From an uncultured Bacilli bacterium (GTDB lineage Bacteria > Bacillota_I > Bacilli_A > RF39 > UBA660): a stretch of DNA of 64,000 nucleotides. This document shows positions 55,533 through 64,000 of the stretch, one piece after another. The notes under the pieces were generated by a model. That model had not been told where the DNA came from. It saw only the letters and a list, made by a program, of their open reading frames with translations, and did not search any database. Made by a program: the position numbers and the translations under genes. The stretch is taken from positions 25,609 through 89,608 of the forward strand of contig CAKOIM010000002.1 in the NCBI GenBank assembly GCA_934086815.1, in the 5' to 3' direction. Within the stretch, counting starts at the first letter, position 1. Each line of letters starts with the position of its first letter.

Positions 55533-57659
55533 TTATAAATTATCTAGTACATCTTCGACTAAATGTATTTTTCTAATAGCATTTTTTATCGAATTTAATT
55601 CATCTTTATCTTTTATTTTAACATTTAATTCATAAATATATTTATCATTCATTTCCTTGACTACACAAGATTTAACTTGACTTCCCTTCTTACCAATTTC
55701 CGTAATAACATTAATCAAAATATCTCTTTTTTCCATTAAGACTACAAATATATTTGTATAATAATCATTTTTACTCGAATTATTCCAACAAACATCGATC
55801 AATCTATCTTTATTAGCATAAACATTACTACAATCTTTTTTATGAACACTTACTCCTTGACCTTTAGTTATATAACCTATTATTTCATCACCCTTAATAG
55901 GCATACAACAGCGAGCTAAATTAACCATAATATTATCAACACCATCAACTAAAATATCACTCTTATAATTAATATTAGGAATACTATTCTTCCTTTCAAA
56001 TAAAGCATCATTAACTTGATGTTTATCAGTTTTAGTTAAATTAATTATATAACTAGTCGTATATCTTAAAGACCCTATACCAAGATAGATATCATCAATG
56101 TCTTTCAATTTTAAATCTTTGATTATTTTATTAATTGTTTCACTTGTAAATATTTCTCCAAAAGATATATGTCTTTTTTTAAGTTCTGCTTCTAAAATAT
56201 TTTTACCCTTTATAATGTATTCTTCTTTATCTTGCTTACTAAAAAATGCCTTTATTTTATTTTTAGCTTGATTTGTCTTAACAAAATTAAGCCATGCTTT
56301 ATTCGGCGTACTACTACTATTTGTTTTAATATTTACAACATCATCATTTTTTAACTCATAAGAAAGTGGTACTATTTGATCATTTACTATTGCCCCGACC
56401 GTAGTATCACCTACGCGTGAGTGTATTCGGTAAGCAAAGTCAATTGGTGTTGCCCCTTGAGGTAATTCAACAACATCACCTTTAGGTGTATATGTATAAA
56501 TAAAATCACTAAATATATTACTATTAATAGCACTTTCAAAATCCGCATCATTATCATTATGACTAGCTTCTATAACATTTCTAAACATTTCAAGTTTTTG
56601 TTCCATAACATTTTGAATTTTCTTAGCACCTTTTTCTTTATAAGACCAATGACTAGCAATACCTTTTTCTGCTATTTCATCCATTTCATAAGTTCTTACT
56701 TGAATTTCAAAAACATGCCCTTCCACACCAAAAACTGTCGTATGAAGTGATTGATACATATTTTCTTTTGGACTTGCAATATAATCTTTAAATCTCTTAG
56801 GCATAGGTCTAAATCTAGAATGAATAAGTCCTATTACTTGATAACATTCACTTTCTTCTTCAACAAAAACTCTTAGGGCTAAAATATCATATATTTTATT
56901 CCATTCTTTTCCATTAGATAATTTATTATAAATACTATATACACTTTTTACTCGGCCTTTAATTTCAAATTTTATTCCCGCATCATTTAATAATTCAATA
57001 ATACTTTCCTTCATTTCTTCAAGATATTCATTTAATTCATCTACCGTATCATTTAATTTTTCTAATATATCATTGTATACATCAGGTTTCAAATAATATA
57101 AAGATAAATTTTCTAATTCACTTTTAATAGAATTAATACCCAGTCTATGAGCAATAGGTACTAAAACAGACATTGTTTCTTCGGCCTTTTGTTTTTGTTT
57201 ATTAGGATTTATAGCCCAATTAGTACGCATATTATGTAATCTATCCGCAAGTTTAATATATAACACTCTTACATCTTCGGCTAAACCAACTAATATTTTT
57301 CTTAAATAAATAACCGAAGATTCATTATTATCTGGTAATTCAAGTTTATTTATCTTTGTTAAACTTAAGACAATTTTAGCAATATCTTGACTAAAATCAG
57401 CCTCTAAATCTTCATATGTCTTATTACCATTATTTATTACTTCATGCAAAAAAGCCGCGATGATCGTATCATCATCAACATTTAAATCCAAAAGAATTTT
57501 AACAACCTCTAAAGGATGAGTAATAAAATCATCCCCGGTTAAACGTTTCATTCCTGCGTGTTCTTTTAAAGCATATTCATATGCTTTCTTTATTTCTAAA
57601 TACTTATCTCTTTTTTTTAATTTATTTTCTAATTCTTCAAATGTTATTGTATCTGGCAA
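55533..57659 (-). CDS. rel: RelA/SpoT-type (p)ppGpp synthetase with altered hydrolase site
   Basis: A 708-residue Rel protein in full layout: N-terminal HD region, synthetase (GRVKSVYSIYNKL, YDILALRVFV, RFKDYIASPK.NMYQSLHTTV, FEIQVRT), TGS (VVELPQGATPIDFAYRIHS), zinc-finger region (RCCMPIKGDEIIGYIT) and ACT. In the HD region H48 and the LADRLHNMRT Asp are kept, but the usual HD...ED is HEVINNG at residues 72-78. The catalytic Glu-Asp pair is thus Asn-Asn. Synthesis looks intact; hydrolysis may be lost. The TTG start at 57659 follows GGAGGGTGG; GTG at 57668 is an alternative. Confidence 0.93.
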   Translation of the reverse strand: MPDTITFEELENKLKKRDKYLEIKKAYEYALKEHAGMKRLTGDDFITHPLEVVKILLDLNVDDDTIIAAFLHEVINNGNKTYEDLEADFSQDIAKIVLSLTKINKLELPDNNESSVIYLRKILVGLAEDVRVLYIKLADRLHNMRTNWAINPNKQKQKAEETMSVLVPIAHRLGINSIKSELENLSLYYLKPDVYNDILEKLNDTVDELNEYLEEMKESIIELLNDAGIKFEIKGRVKSVYSIYNKLSNGKEWNKIYDILALRVFVEEESECYQVIGLIHSRFRPMPKRFKDYIASPKENMYQSLHTTVFGVEGHVFEIQVRTYEMDEIAEKGIASHWSYKEKGAKKIQNVMEQKLEMFRNVIEASHNDNDADFESAINSNIFSDFIYTYTPKGDVVELPQGATPIDFAYRIHSRVGDTTVGAIVNDQIVPLSYELKNDDVVNIKTNSSSTPNKAWLNFVKTNQAKNKIKAFFSKQDKEEYIIKGKNILEAELKKRHISFGEIFTSETINKIIKDLKLKDIDDIYLGIGSLRYTTSYIINLTKTDKHQVNDALFERKNSIPNINYKSDILVDGVDNIMVNLARCCMPIKGDEIIGYITKGQGVSVHKKDCSNVYANKDRLIDVCWNNSSKNDYYTNIFVVLMEKRDILINVITEIGKKGSQVKSCVVKEMNDKYIYELNVKIKDKDELNSIKNAIRKIHLVEDVLDNL

Positions 57660-57725
57660 AATAACCACCCTCCAACATATATTTATTATATAACAAAAAA
57701 AACTTTAAATAAAGGAGAACTTATT

Positions 57726-59018
57726 TTGAAAAAAAACAATCTATTTCTAAAATCAACATTCATTTTAATTATAAGTGGGTTCTTTACAAAAATATTTGGT
57801 TTTATAATTAAAATATTTTATACTAGAATAATTGGAGAATACGGAATAAGTTTATATACCTTAGCTCTACCTACATATTCTTTATTACTTACAATATCAA
57901 CACTAGCTATACCTATATCTATTTCAAAATTAGTAAGTGAAAATAAAGGAAGAAGTATCAGAATATTAACAAGTGCTGCATTTTTAATAATTTCTATAAA
58001 CTTAATTTTAATAATTATTGTTTTTTTTACAAAAGACTTTTTGGCAACAAATTTACTTAAAGAACCTCTTACAGCTCCAATAATTATGGCATTTGCTCTT
58101 ACTTTACCATTTGTATCTATATCTAGCGTATTAAAAGGATACTTTGCTGGTAAACAAAATATGCTTCCTCATGCAACTAGTAATATAATCGAACAAATAA
58201 TAAGACTTTTTATAATAATCATTGTTTTACCTAAACTTATGAAAATAAATATTTTAATTGCTGTTGTTGGTCTCATTTTATTAACTATATTATCAGAAAT
58301 TAGTAGTATAATTATCTTTTTATTTTTTCTACCTAAAAAGATTAACTTTAATACCAATTTAAAACCTAGTAAAACAATTACTAAAAGTATATTAGATATA
58401 TCTATACCCACAGTATCCGGAAGAATAATTGGAAATATTGGATACTTTTTAGAACCCATAATATTAACGAATGTTTTACTTTTAATGGGATACAACAACA
58501 ACTATATTCTAGAGGAATATGGAGCCTATAATGCTTATTCTTTAGGTATTCTTACAACACCTAGTTTTTTTATTGCTGCTATTGCAACAGCGCTCTTACC
58601 AGAAATAAGTAAGTATTATCAAAGCAATAATAAAGTAATGGTTAAAAAAAGAATTAAACAAGCTCGTAATTTTGCCCTTATATTAGGTATTACCTTTTCT
58701 TTTATTATTTTTGTTTTTCGTGATTTTTTAACATTCACTTTATATAATACAACTAAAGGTACAGACTACATTAAAGTATTAGCTCCCTTTTTTGTCTTAT
58801 TTTATTTAGAAGGAATATACTCATCTTCCCTTCAAGCCATGGGATATGCTAAAACGGGCATGAATATTACCCTAATCGGAGTTATAATTAAGCTTTTATG
58901 TATGAGCATTTTATCACTATTTCATATAGGTATCTATAGCTTAGTTATTGCCGAAATTATAAACATCTTATTTGTTGTTCATTTAAACCGTATAGCCATA
59001 AAAAAAATAATAAAATAA
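57726..59018 (+). CDS. MurJ/SpoVB-type lipid II or polysaccharide flippase
   Basis: A 430-residue membrane protein with about 12 spans of the MOP/MATE superfamily. The opening FLKSTFILIISGFFTKIFGFI and the loops KGYFAGKQNMLPHATSNIIEQ and GYAKTGMN are typical of the SpoVB/YtgP/MurJ-like branch, which moves lipid-linked wall precursors. AAAGGAG is well placed for the TTG start at 57726. It is shorter than most YtgP proteins (~540). It is divergent from rel. Confidence 0.87.
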   Translation: MKKNNLFLKSTFILIISGFFTKIFGFIIKIFYTRIIGEYGISLYTLALPTYSLLLTISTLAIPISISKLVSENKGRSIRILTSAAFLIISINLILIIIVFFTKDFLATNLLKEPLTAPIIMAFALTLPFVSISSVLKGYFAGKQNMLPHATSNIIEQIIRLFIIIIVLPKLMKINILIAVVGLILLTILSEISSIIIFLFFLPKKINFNTNLKPSKTITKSILDISIPTVSGRIIGNIGYFLEPIILTNVLLLMGYNNNYILEEYGAYNAYSLGILTTPSFFIAAIATALLPEISKYYQSNNKVMVKKRIKQARNFALILGITFSFIIFVFRDFLTFTLYNTTKGTDYIKVLAPFFVLFYLEGIYSSSLQAMGYAKTGMNITLIGVIIKLLCMSILSLFHIGIYSLVIAEIINILFVVHLNRIAIKKIIK

Positions 59019-59021
59019 TTA

Positions 59022-59798
59022 CTATTTTACTATTTCACTACTTTCAAAATAATATGCCTTACCTTGTTTTTTAAATGTATGTTTATATAATTGACCATAT
59101 TTCTTCAAAAATTTATAATCTACTTTCTTAGAATCAAATTCTTTAGTACATTTTTCATTTTCTAAATCTTCCACATAGCTTATATAACATTTATCATTAA
59201 TAACCTTAATAAAGTAATCATATATGACAATACTATCTTTATTTTTAACTACCTTTTTAATAGTTCTATATGTATGAGGTGTTGATCCGACAACATAAGT
59301 ATAACTTTCACTTAAACCACAATAATATTTATTATCACTACTATAACAAATTTTAGTATTATCTAAAGTAAATTTTTGATAATCTTTTATTTCCTCATTA
59401 TACATTTTTTTATATTGTTCATTTACTTTATCTAAATTAGCACTTTCTAAACTACATACATCATCTTCATAATTATCCGTGGCAAATATTTTATCATCAC
59501 TTAATTTACAAGTATTTTCTTTTTTAGTCTTATCTAATTTTACAGTATCTTTATTATCATCATCTATATTAGCATAAGCTAAACATATTTTAACATCATC
59601 ACTAATATCCGAAACACTTACTTTATCTTTACTGTAGTTAATTAAACCACCGCATGAATTTAAATTATTAACACCTAAGTAAGAATATAATTCTTGGACC
59701 ATTTCATCATTTACATTCATATTTTTGTTTAAATAAAAGCCAATTACAATTAATATAACAAGTAAAAATACCCAAACTAATACTTTCTTTATCTTCAT
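59022..59798 (-). CDS. membrane-anchored exported protein, cysteine-containing, unknown
   Basis: A 258-residue protein with an N-terminal membrane span (residues ~7-24) and an outside domain holding about eight cysteines, some spaced in pairs, so disulfides are likely. Asp/Lys-rich and without known motifs. It ends four bases before the flippase end (convergent) and follows the HTH-type gene by ten bases in the same direction, so the two are likely co-transcribed. Family not recognised. Confidence 0.68.
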   Translation of the reverse strand: MKIKKVLVWVFLLVILIVIGFYLNKNMNVNDEMVQELYSYLGVNNLNSCGGLINYSKDKVSVSDISDDVKICLAYANIDDDNKDTVKLDKTKKENTCKLSDDKIFATDNYEDDVCSLESANLDKVNEQYKKMYNEEIKDYQKFTLDNTKICYSSDNKYYCGLSESYTYVVGSTPHTYRTIKKVVKNKDSIVIYDYFIKVINDKCYISYVEDLENEKCTKEFDSKKVDYKFLKKYGQLYKHTFKKQGKAYYFESSEIVK

Positions 59799-59808
59799 TT
59801 TTTCCTCA

Positions 59809-60576
59809 TTAAACTTTTCTAGTTTCTATTTCAGCCATTTTTTCAAATACTTCCGCAGCATTTTCCGTATTTAATACTGAATACCCAAGTTCTCTTAGAG
59901 CTTGAATTTTTACCGTATCAAGTTGTTGAGTTCTTGTTAGTTTTTCTTCATTTTTTTGTTCAATTTCTTGAATAAACTTTCTATGTCTTTCAGCTATTTT
60001 ACTCTTACTTGCTCCTCCACCATTATATAAAGATAAAGCCGTATATAAAATACCTTCAAAAACAAATTGTTTATCTTCATTAAAAGCATATTCATCCGGT
60101 TTAATAAAACCATTAGACTTAGCCATATATCCCATAATATATTTAATTTCAGGTATGTTATCCATTGATTGTAACATATAATACATATATCTTAAAGCCG
60201 ACCCAGCATCCCCATTAACATCTTCTTCTAACTTTTCTTTTAAAAGGAACACAAAATCATTTAAAAGTATTTTATTTTCTTTTGTAAGTCCTGCAACATC
60301 TATATATGAATCTATATTACTAGCAGCTTTTAAAGCATTATTTAATCTTTTTTCTACTTCCATTAAATAATTTGTATCTACTTCTAATTCATTAATTTCT
60401 TTAGCATCTTTAATATCTAATAATTGAAACAATAAAACTTTTTTTTCTTTTGGCCATTTATCAATACTATCTAAAACTAAGTAATTATAAACCATTTGTC
60501 TTGAAACCCCTAAATACTTAGCTAATTTTACTTTTGATAAACCCAATTCTTGCAATAATTCATTTAATCTTTCCAT
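59809..60576 (-). CDS. HTH-domain protein with large helical C-terminal domain
   Basis: Residues ~1-60 are a Cro/XRE-like helix-turn-helix (LGLSKVKLAKYLGVSRQMVYNYL), followed by ~195 mostly helical residues ending in a coiled segment (EIEQKNEEKLTRTQQ). The C-terminal part resembles nothing I know. A DNA-binding regulator is likely; the target could be the downstream exported-protein gene. Confidence 0.72.
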   Translation of the reverse strand: MERLNELLQELGLSKVKLAKYLGVSRQMVYNYLVLDSIDKWPKEKKVLLFQLLDIKDAKEINELEVDTNYLMEVEKRLNNALKAASNIDSYIDVAGLTKENKILLNDFVFLLKEKLEEDVNGDAGSALRYMYYMLQSMDNIPEIKYIMGYMAKSNGFIKPDEYAFNEDKQFVFEGILYTALSLYNGGGASKSKIAERHRKFIQEIEQKNEEKLTRTQQLDTVKIQALRELGYSVLNTENAAEVFEKMAEIETRKV

Positions 60577-60629
60577 AACACACTATCCTTTACACATTAA
60601 TTATACATAACTTAACACACAAAATCAAG

Positions 60630-61745
60630 TTAGTTTTGTAAATACCATAATTCTTCATTATCAACATATACTTGATTTATAAAGCCACATCCTAAACATT
60701 CTTCGCCTAAATATAAGACACAAGCTTGCCCTGGAGTAACAGCCTTTACCTTTTCTTTATAAGTAACTTTTATTTTATCATTTTCTAAATACTCCAATAT
60801 AACTGGGTGATCAACATCACGATATCTAAATTTTGCGGTACAAAAAGTCGGACGTTCATTACTTATAAAATTAACATTTTCAATTATACATTCATCGCTT
60901 AATAAATACTTGTTATCACTTCCAAAAGCTACATATAAAATGTTTTCTTTAACATTCTTCCCACATACATAATGCCTTTTAGCATTACCACTAATACCAA
61001 CATTTCTTCTTTGACCTATAGTATAATTCATAAGTCCCGTATGACGACCTACGACTTCATTAGTTTCAACATCTATAATATTTCCTGGATTAGGCTTTAA
61101 ATAATTTTCAATAAACTTTTGATAGTTTCTTTCCCCTATAAAACATATACCCGTAGAATCTTTTTTTTCTGCAACTACTAAATTATTTTCTATTGCAATT
61201 TTTCTAATTTCTGGCTTAGTATATTTACCTACTGGAAACAATATATTTTTAAACTTCTCTCTTTTTACATCAGCCAAAAAATATGTTTGATCCTTATTTA
61301 AATCAACACTTCTAAGTAACTTTCCATCTCTTATTTGAGCATAATGACCTGTTGCTACATATTTAGCCCCAAGTTTTTCAGCCTCTTTTAAAAATAAATC
61401 GAACTTAATAAATTTATTACACAATAAATCCGGATTAGGTGTTCTTCCTTTTTTTAATTCTTCTAAAAAATAAGTAAATACATAATCCCAGTATTCTTTA
61501 ACAAAGTCAACTCTATGTAATTTAATTCCTAATTCTTTACATAATATAACCGCATCATTATAATCCTTTTCTTGAGGACATATATCATTTAAATCATTCG
61601 GATTACCTAAAATATCACCATTAATCGTCGTATCCCAGTTTCGCATAAAAAGTCCTTCAACATCATAACCTTCTTGTTTTAATAATAAGGCACTAACCGC
61701 AGAATCTACTCCTCCAGATATACCAACTATAACTTTTTCTTTCAT
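60630..61745 (-). CDS. mnmA: tRNA-specific 2-thiouridylase MnmA
   Basis: Thiolates U34 of Lys, Glu and Gln tRNAs. PP-loop GISGGVDSAVSALLL at the N-terminus, NPDLLCN with the catalytic cysteine, GHYAQ, the second active cysteine in STGICFIGER, and a C-terminal beta-barrel (GQACVLY). About 371 residues, usual length. The ATG at 61745 has only GTGATG upstream. No cysteine desulfurase gene adjoins, unlike Bacillus. Confidence 0.96.
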   Translation of the reverse strand: MKEKVIVGISGGVDSAVSALLLKQEGYDVEGLFMRNWDTTINGDILGNPNDLNDICPQEKDYNDAVILCKELGIKLHRVDFVKEYWDYVFTYFLEELKKGRTPNPDLLCNKFIKFDLFLKEAEKLGAKYVATGHYAQIRDGKLLRSVDLNKDQTYFLADVKREKFKNILFPVGKYTKPEIRKIAIENNLVVAEKKDSTGICFIGERNYQKFIENYLKPNPGNIIDVETNEVVGRHTGLMNYTIGQRRNVGISGNAKRHYVCGKNVKENILYVAFGSDNKYLLSDECIIENVNFISNERPTFCTAKFRYRDVDHPVILEYLENDKIKVTYKEKVKAVTPGQACVLYLGEECLGCGFINQVYVDNEELWYLQN

Positions 61746-61768
61746 AAACATCACATAACTAGTATAAC

Positions 61769-62338
61769 TTAATTTATAATAAAATTAAAGAGATTAATTA
61801 ACTTTACCCCACCAAAATATAAAATTATATCATTTATAAATATGATTAAAACACACAACAAAGCTTTTTTTATTAATAGGACTAACATATCTTTATTATT
61901 ACTTTTATTTATAAAAACATCTATTAATTCTTTAATTATTTTAAACAGTGTTACACTAAATATAATTAAAAACAAAATAAATATTCCTTTACTTATAAGA
62001 ATGTATATAATTCCATATAATAACCCTTTTATACCAAATATATTTGTTAATGAACATATTGTAAAGCCTATACTAAAACCATTATAAAAAAGAAAAAAGA
62101 TAACTAAAGGAATACCAATAACAAACAAAGACATTAAAAATATAGTAGATAATGAAACTAGATGAATTAAAATATTATTAATGTTATTGTTTCCTTGAAT
62201 ATATTCATTTATATTTAAATATAATATTTCTTTATAAGCTTCATCTTGCATTATTAAAAATACTATTCCTAAAGAAATACCTATAATTAAAATGACACTT
62301 AATAGTACATATATTTTTTTATTTATGCTTGTCCACAT
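61769..62338 (-). CDS. SpoIIM-like membrane protein
   Basis: A 189-residue protein with five or six membrane spans. The first span has the SpoIIM-type LGIVF, a short acidic outside loop follows, then FFLFYNGFSIGFTI and an amphipathic region before KGIFILFLIIF. SpoIIM-family proteins anchor the peptidoglycan hydrolases of engulfment in spore formers but occur in non-sporulators too. GGTGAT supports the ATG at 62338. Identification rests on topology plus short motifs. Confidence 0.62.
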   Translation of the reverse strand: MWTSINKKIYVLLSVILIIGISLGIVFLIMQDEAYKEILYLNINEYIQGNNNINNILIHLVSLSTIFLMSLFVIGIPLVIFFLFYNGFSIGFTICSLTNIFGIKGLLYGIIYILISKGIFILFLIIFSVTLFKIIKELIDVFINKSNNKDMLVLLIKKALLCVLIIFINDIILYFGGVKLINLFNFIIN

Positions 62339-62416
62339 ATTTATCACCAATTAATTATATTGCAAACAAAAAGAAAATATGATAAATTAGAAAGAGAAAA
62401 AGGAAATGTGGTGAAT

Positions 62417-62509
62417 ATGAATAAAAAAGTACAAAAAATAGCTGCTTGGTTTATGGTTATAATCATGGTTGCTAGTGTAGTCGCAGGCCTACTTGCCTAT
62501 ATATTATAA
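62417..62509 (+). CDS. 30-aa DUF4044-like membrane peptide
   Basis: Starts MNKKVQKIAAW and continues as one membrane span (residues ~9-29). GTGGTG precedes the ATG. The layout, a basic start followed by one C-terminal span, is that of the DUF4044 short membrane proteins of Bacillota. Divergent from the SpoIIM-like gene, with a terminator ~70 bases downstream. Confidence 0.6.
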   Translation: MNKKVQKIAAWFMVIIMVASVVAGLLAYIL

Positions 62510-62577
62510 AAATACAAATCATAGGCTTCAAAATTTAGTGAGGAGCTAAAAATATTTAGTTAATTATATTCAAATAA

Positions 62578-62620
62578 AAACAAGCATTTTGATGTTAATT
62601 ATAAAACTGCTTGTTTTTTT
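62578..62620 (+). terminator. bidirectional terminator
   Basis: AAACAAGCA and TGCTTGTTT form a perfect 9-bp stem with a 21-base loop and T runs on both strands. Confidence 0.75.
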
Positions 62621-62724
62621 ATTGTTTTTGCCTCTTAATATTAGTTTTCAATTGTAATATCTTTTCTCATACTTATATCAACTCCTTCTTTATTATGAGA
62701 TAATATAAGCATATAAAAAATACA

Positions 62725-62777
62725 AAAAACTGACAGAAAATTATCAACTTTTAACATTGACATTTCTATCAGTTTTT
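62725..62777 (-). terminator. minus-strand terminator below the transposase remnant
   Basis: AAAAACTGACAGAAA and TTTCTATCAGTTTTT pair over 14 of 15 positions; on the minus strand a T run follows. It may also be a transposon end. Confidence 0.65.
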
Positions 62778-62787
62778 ATAATAACAT

Positions 62788-62958
62788 TTATATATCTAAC
62801 CAATACCTATTATTAAGCGGTCTATCTTGATAAATACCGACTAATTGTCTTATACCTCTTTTATTAATACCAACAATAGTATAGATATCTATATTATCTA
62901 TGATATCGCCTTTTTTAATATTAACATCATTTTTAATAGCATACATAACAAGATACAT
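62788..62958 (-). pseudogene. transposase fragment (possibly mutator/IS256-like)
   Basis: A 56-codon fragment whose later part reads IYTIVGINKRGIRQLVGIYQDRPLNNRYWLD. Mutator-type transposases have a similar strand pair after the first catalytic Asp ('G.n..G.r..LGi.....n.rfWl'). No ribosome site, no catalytic residues complete, and no intact gene around it. Low-to-moderate confidence. Confidence 0.42.
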
Positions 62959-63091
62959 GTCATCCAATCTTTTTTTTACTGTAATCTAATAATTTTAAAT
63001 TTTGCACATTATCATCCTTCTTTTAATCCATAAAAAAAATATGGTATGCAAATTTAATAATTTACCACCATATTATACAAGGTCCTGTCCG

Positions 63092-64000
63092 TCAATCAGT
63101 TATCAAAATTGGAGAATCTTGGGTGCCAGAACCGCTAGCATATGTTACCGAAGACCCAAGAGAAAAGACTGGGCGAATCGCACCAACCAATTCATTTACC
63201 GCACTGAAACTTACATTGCCTGTAGATTTTATATCGAATGCAGCATTTCCATAATCAGTACACGGAGTAATTGTCCACTCATAAAGTCCCATATACATCC
63301 AATTATCATTAATCGCTGTGCGGTAATCTTTAGTAGCATCACTAGAATCATTACCCACTAAAGTCCAATAAGTTGGACTAGCAGCATACATATAATCACT
63401 TACATACATTAAGCCTACTTTTGCATTTACAGTTGTATTAGTGGCTGGAGTTGTTATTTCATTTTTATATGCATTTGATACTGTAGTATTTTTTATATTT
63501 GCATATGTATTTCCTCCAACTTTCCATGTTGTTGTTGCTATTTTATTAGACCATGTTGTTCCTATTTTAGTTGTAAAATTACTATTTAAATTTGTTTTAT
63601 TTAATAAACTTGTACTCCATACATTCTTAATTGATAAATTTCTTGCTAAATTCCAATAATATGCACCAATTTCATCTAATGTATTAGTTCCCTTATTAGT
63701 TCCAGTATCATCACGAAAACGAATTCCATAAATAATAAAATAATCCCCATCTGTACCTAGCAAACTTGCTTTTGCATAATCATACTTTATTAATTTTACT
63801 TCATCACCAAATACTCCGATGATTCTATATAAATTATCTGTTGGACATATACCATCCGTTGAATCATATCCAAAGCAGACAAAGTTATTTGTGGTATCAC
63901 TTGAACCAGCATAACGATATGAATTATCTTTAGCTCCATTCGTTAGTGAACTATCATGTAAATATAAATTATTTTCTCCTTGTTTTGTATATAACTTTTT
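63092..64000 (-). CDS. surface protein with lectin-like tip (copy C, partial at right edge)
   Basis: The 3' 302 codons of a paralogue of the 13.0-14.6 kb protein; the N-terminus lies beyond the window. The frame is open from the edge (LYTKQGENNLYLHD) through the shared core (SSDTTNNFVCFGYDS, NLYRIIGVFGDEVKLIKYDY, VGLMYVSDYMYAA) to a tip of its own (WTITPCTDYGNAAF ... GAIRPVFSLGSS). The last ~200 bases are richer in GC than the rest, as in copy A but less so. Just after the stop it shares TGACGGA with copy A. Confidence 0.85.
   Translation of the reverse strand, partial: KKLYTKQGENNLYLHDSSLTNGAKDNSYRYAGSSDTTNNFVCFGYDSTDGICPTDNLYRIIGVFGDEVKLIKYDYAKASLLGTDGDYFIIYGIRFRDDTGTNKGTNTLDEIGAYYWNLARNLSIKNVWSTSLLNKTNLNSNFTTKIGTTWSNKIATTTWKVGGNTYANIKNTTVSNAYKNEITTPATNTTVNAKVGLMYVSDYMYAASPTYWTLVGNDSSDATKDYRTAINDNWMYMGLYEWTITPCTDYGNAAFDIKSTGNVSFSAVNELVGAIRPVFSLGSSVTYASGSGTQDSPILITD

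Noticed and set aside
62641..62670. Nine-residue minus-strand mini-gene with AAGGAG upstream
   Set aside because: It has a good ribosome site but is too short to call; it may be the cut start of a lost gene beside the transposon remnant.
62845..63033. Plus-strand 62-codon frame near the right end
   Set aside because: It is antisense to the transposase fragment, which reads better on the minus strand.

Overview
The window is very AT-rich and densely coded. It uses the standard bacterial code: TGG is Trp, TGA is a stop, and strong GGAGG-type ribosome sites precede ATG, GTG and TTG starts. The housekeeping gene content and order are those of Bacillota: ireB-ruvX-DUF1292-mltG-O-methyltransferase-two U32 genes-greA, an aspS/hisS/tcdA neighbourhood with a 6S-like RNA, and a T-box leader in front of aspS. 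Low GC, a single pyruvate-formate lyase, peptidoglycan genes and DUF421/LiaF-like/SpoIIM-like envelope proteins suggest an uncultured gut Bacilli lineage of the RF39 type. That placement is inference.

Layout. 1-9.2 kb: an edge-truncated ZIP transporter (-), then lon, an alpha/beta hydrolase, murF, ddl and pflB-pflA. 9.3-16.7 kb: a Fic-like protein, tgt, small membrane proteins, a DUF421 protein, a large surface protein whose 3' end is an abrupt GC-rich island, a PfkB kinase, a Smr-domain protein, and two near-perfect tandem promoters before a 139-aa unknown. 16.7-18.7 kb: two tRNAs, then a decayed KilA-N/prophage-like patch that holds the most striking locus here. This is a candidate type I toxin-antitoxin unit in which a 27-residue hydrophobic peptide gene lies inside a perfect 13-bp inverted repeat. 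18.7-28 kb: a pepF-like M3 peptidase, a membrane-anchored HTH protein, a rod-shaped RNA candidate, the ireB-to-greA block and tig. 28-36.2 kb: an AT-rich gap, a frameshifted gene, a second ZIP transporter, a tyrosine recombinase, rarA, gpsA, tcdA and a 6S-like RNA. 36.2-42.7 kb: envelope and ATPase genes and a doubly broken paralogue of the large surface protein. 42.7-51.7 kb: one long minus-strand unit, T-box-aspS-ART-like gene-hisS-asnS-P-loop kinase-gatC-gatA-gatB. 51.7-64 kb: a sortase-signal remnant, an APH-like kinase, a GtrA/DUF6020 fusion, dtd, a Rel protein with an altered hydrolase site, a MurJ/SpoVB-like flippase, mnmA, a SpoIIM-like protein, and a third copy of the surface protein running off the right edge.

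How it fits together. The chromosome backbone covers translation (Asp/Asn/His aminoacylation, GatCAB, tRNA modification by Tgt, TcdA and MnmA, Dtd), wall synthesis (MurF, Ddl, MltG, flippase), proteolysis and folding (Lon, Tig, PepF) and mixed-acid fermentation (PflBA). The accessory part is a dispersed family of anchored surface proteins with a conserved core and a variable C-terminal tip, plus prophage and transposon debris and the type I toxin locus. No reverse transcriptase, CRISPR array, rRNA or intact insertion sequence was seen.
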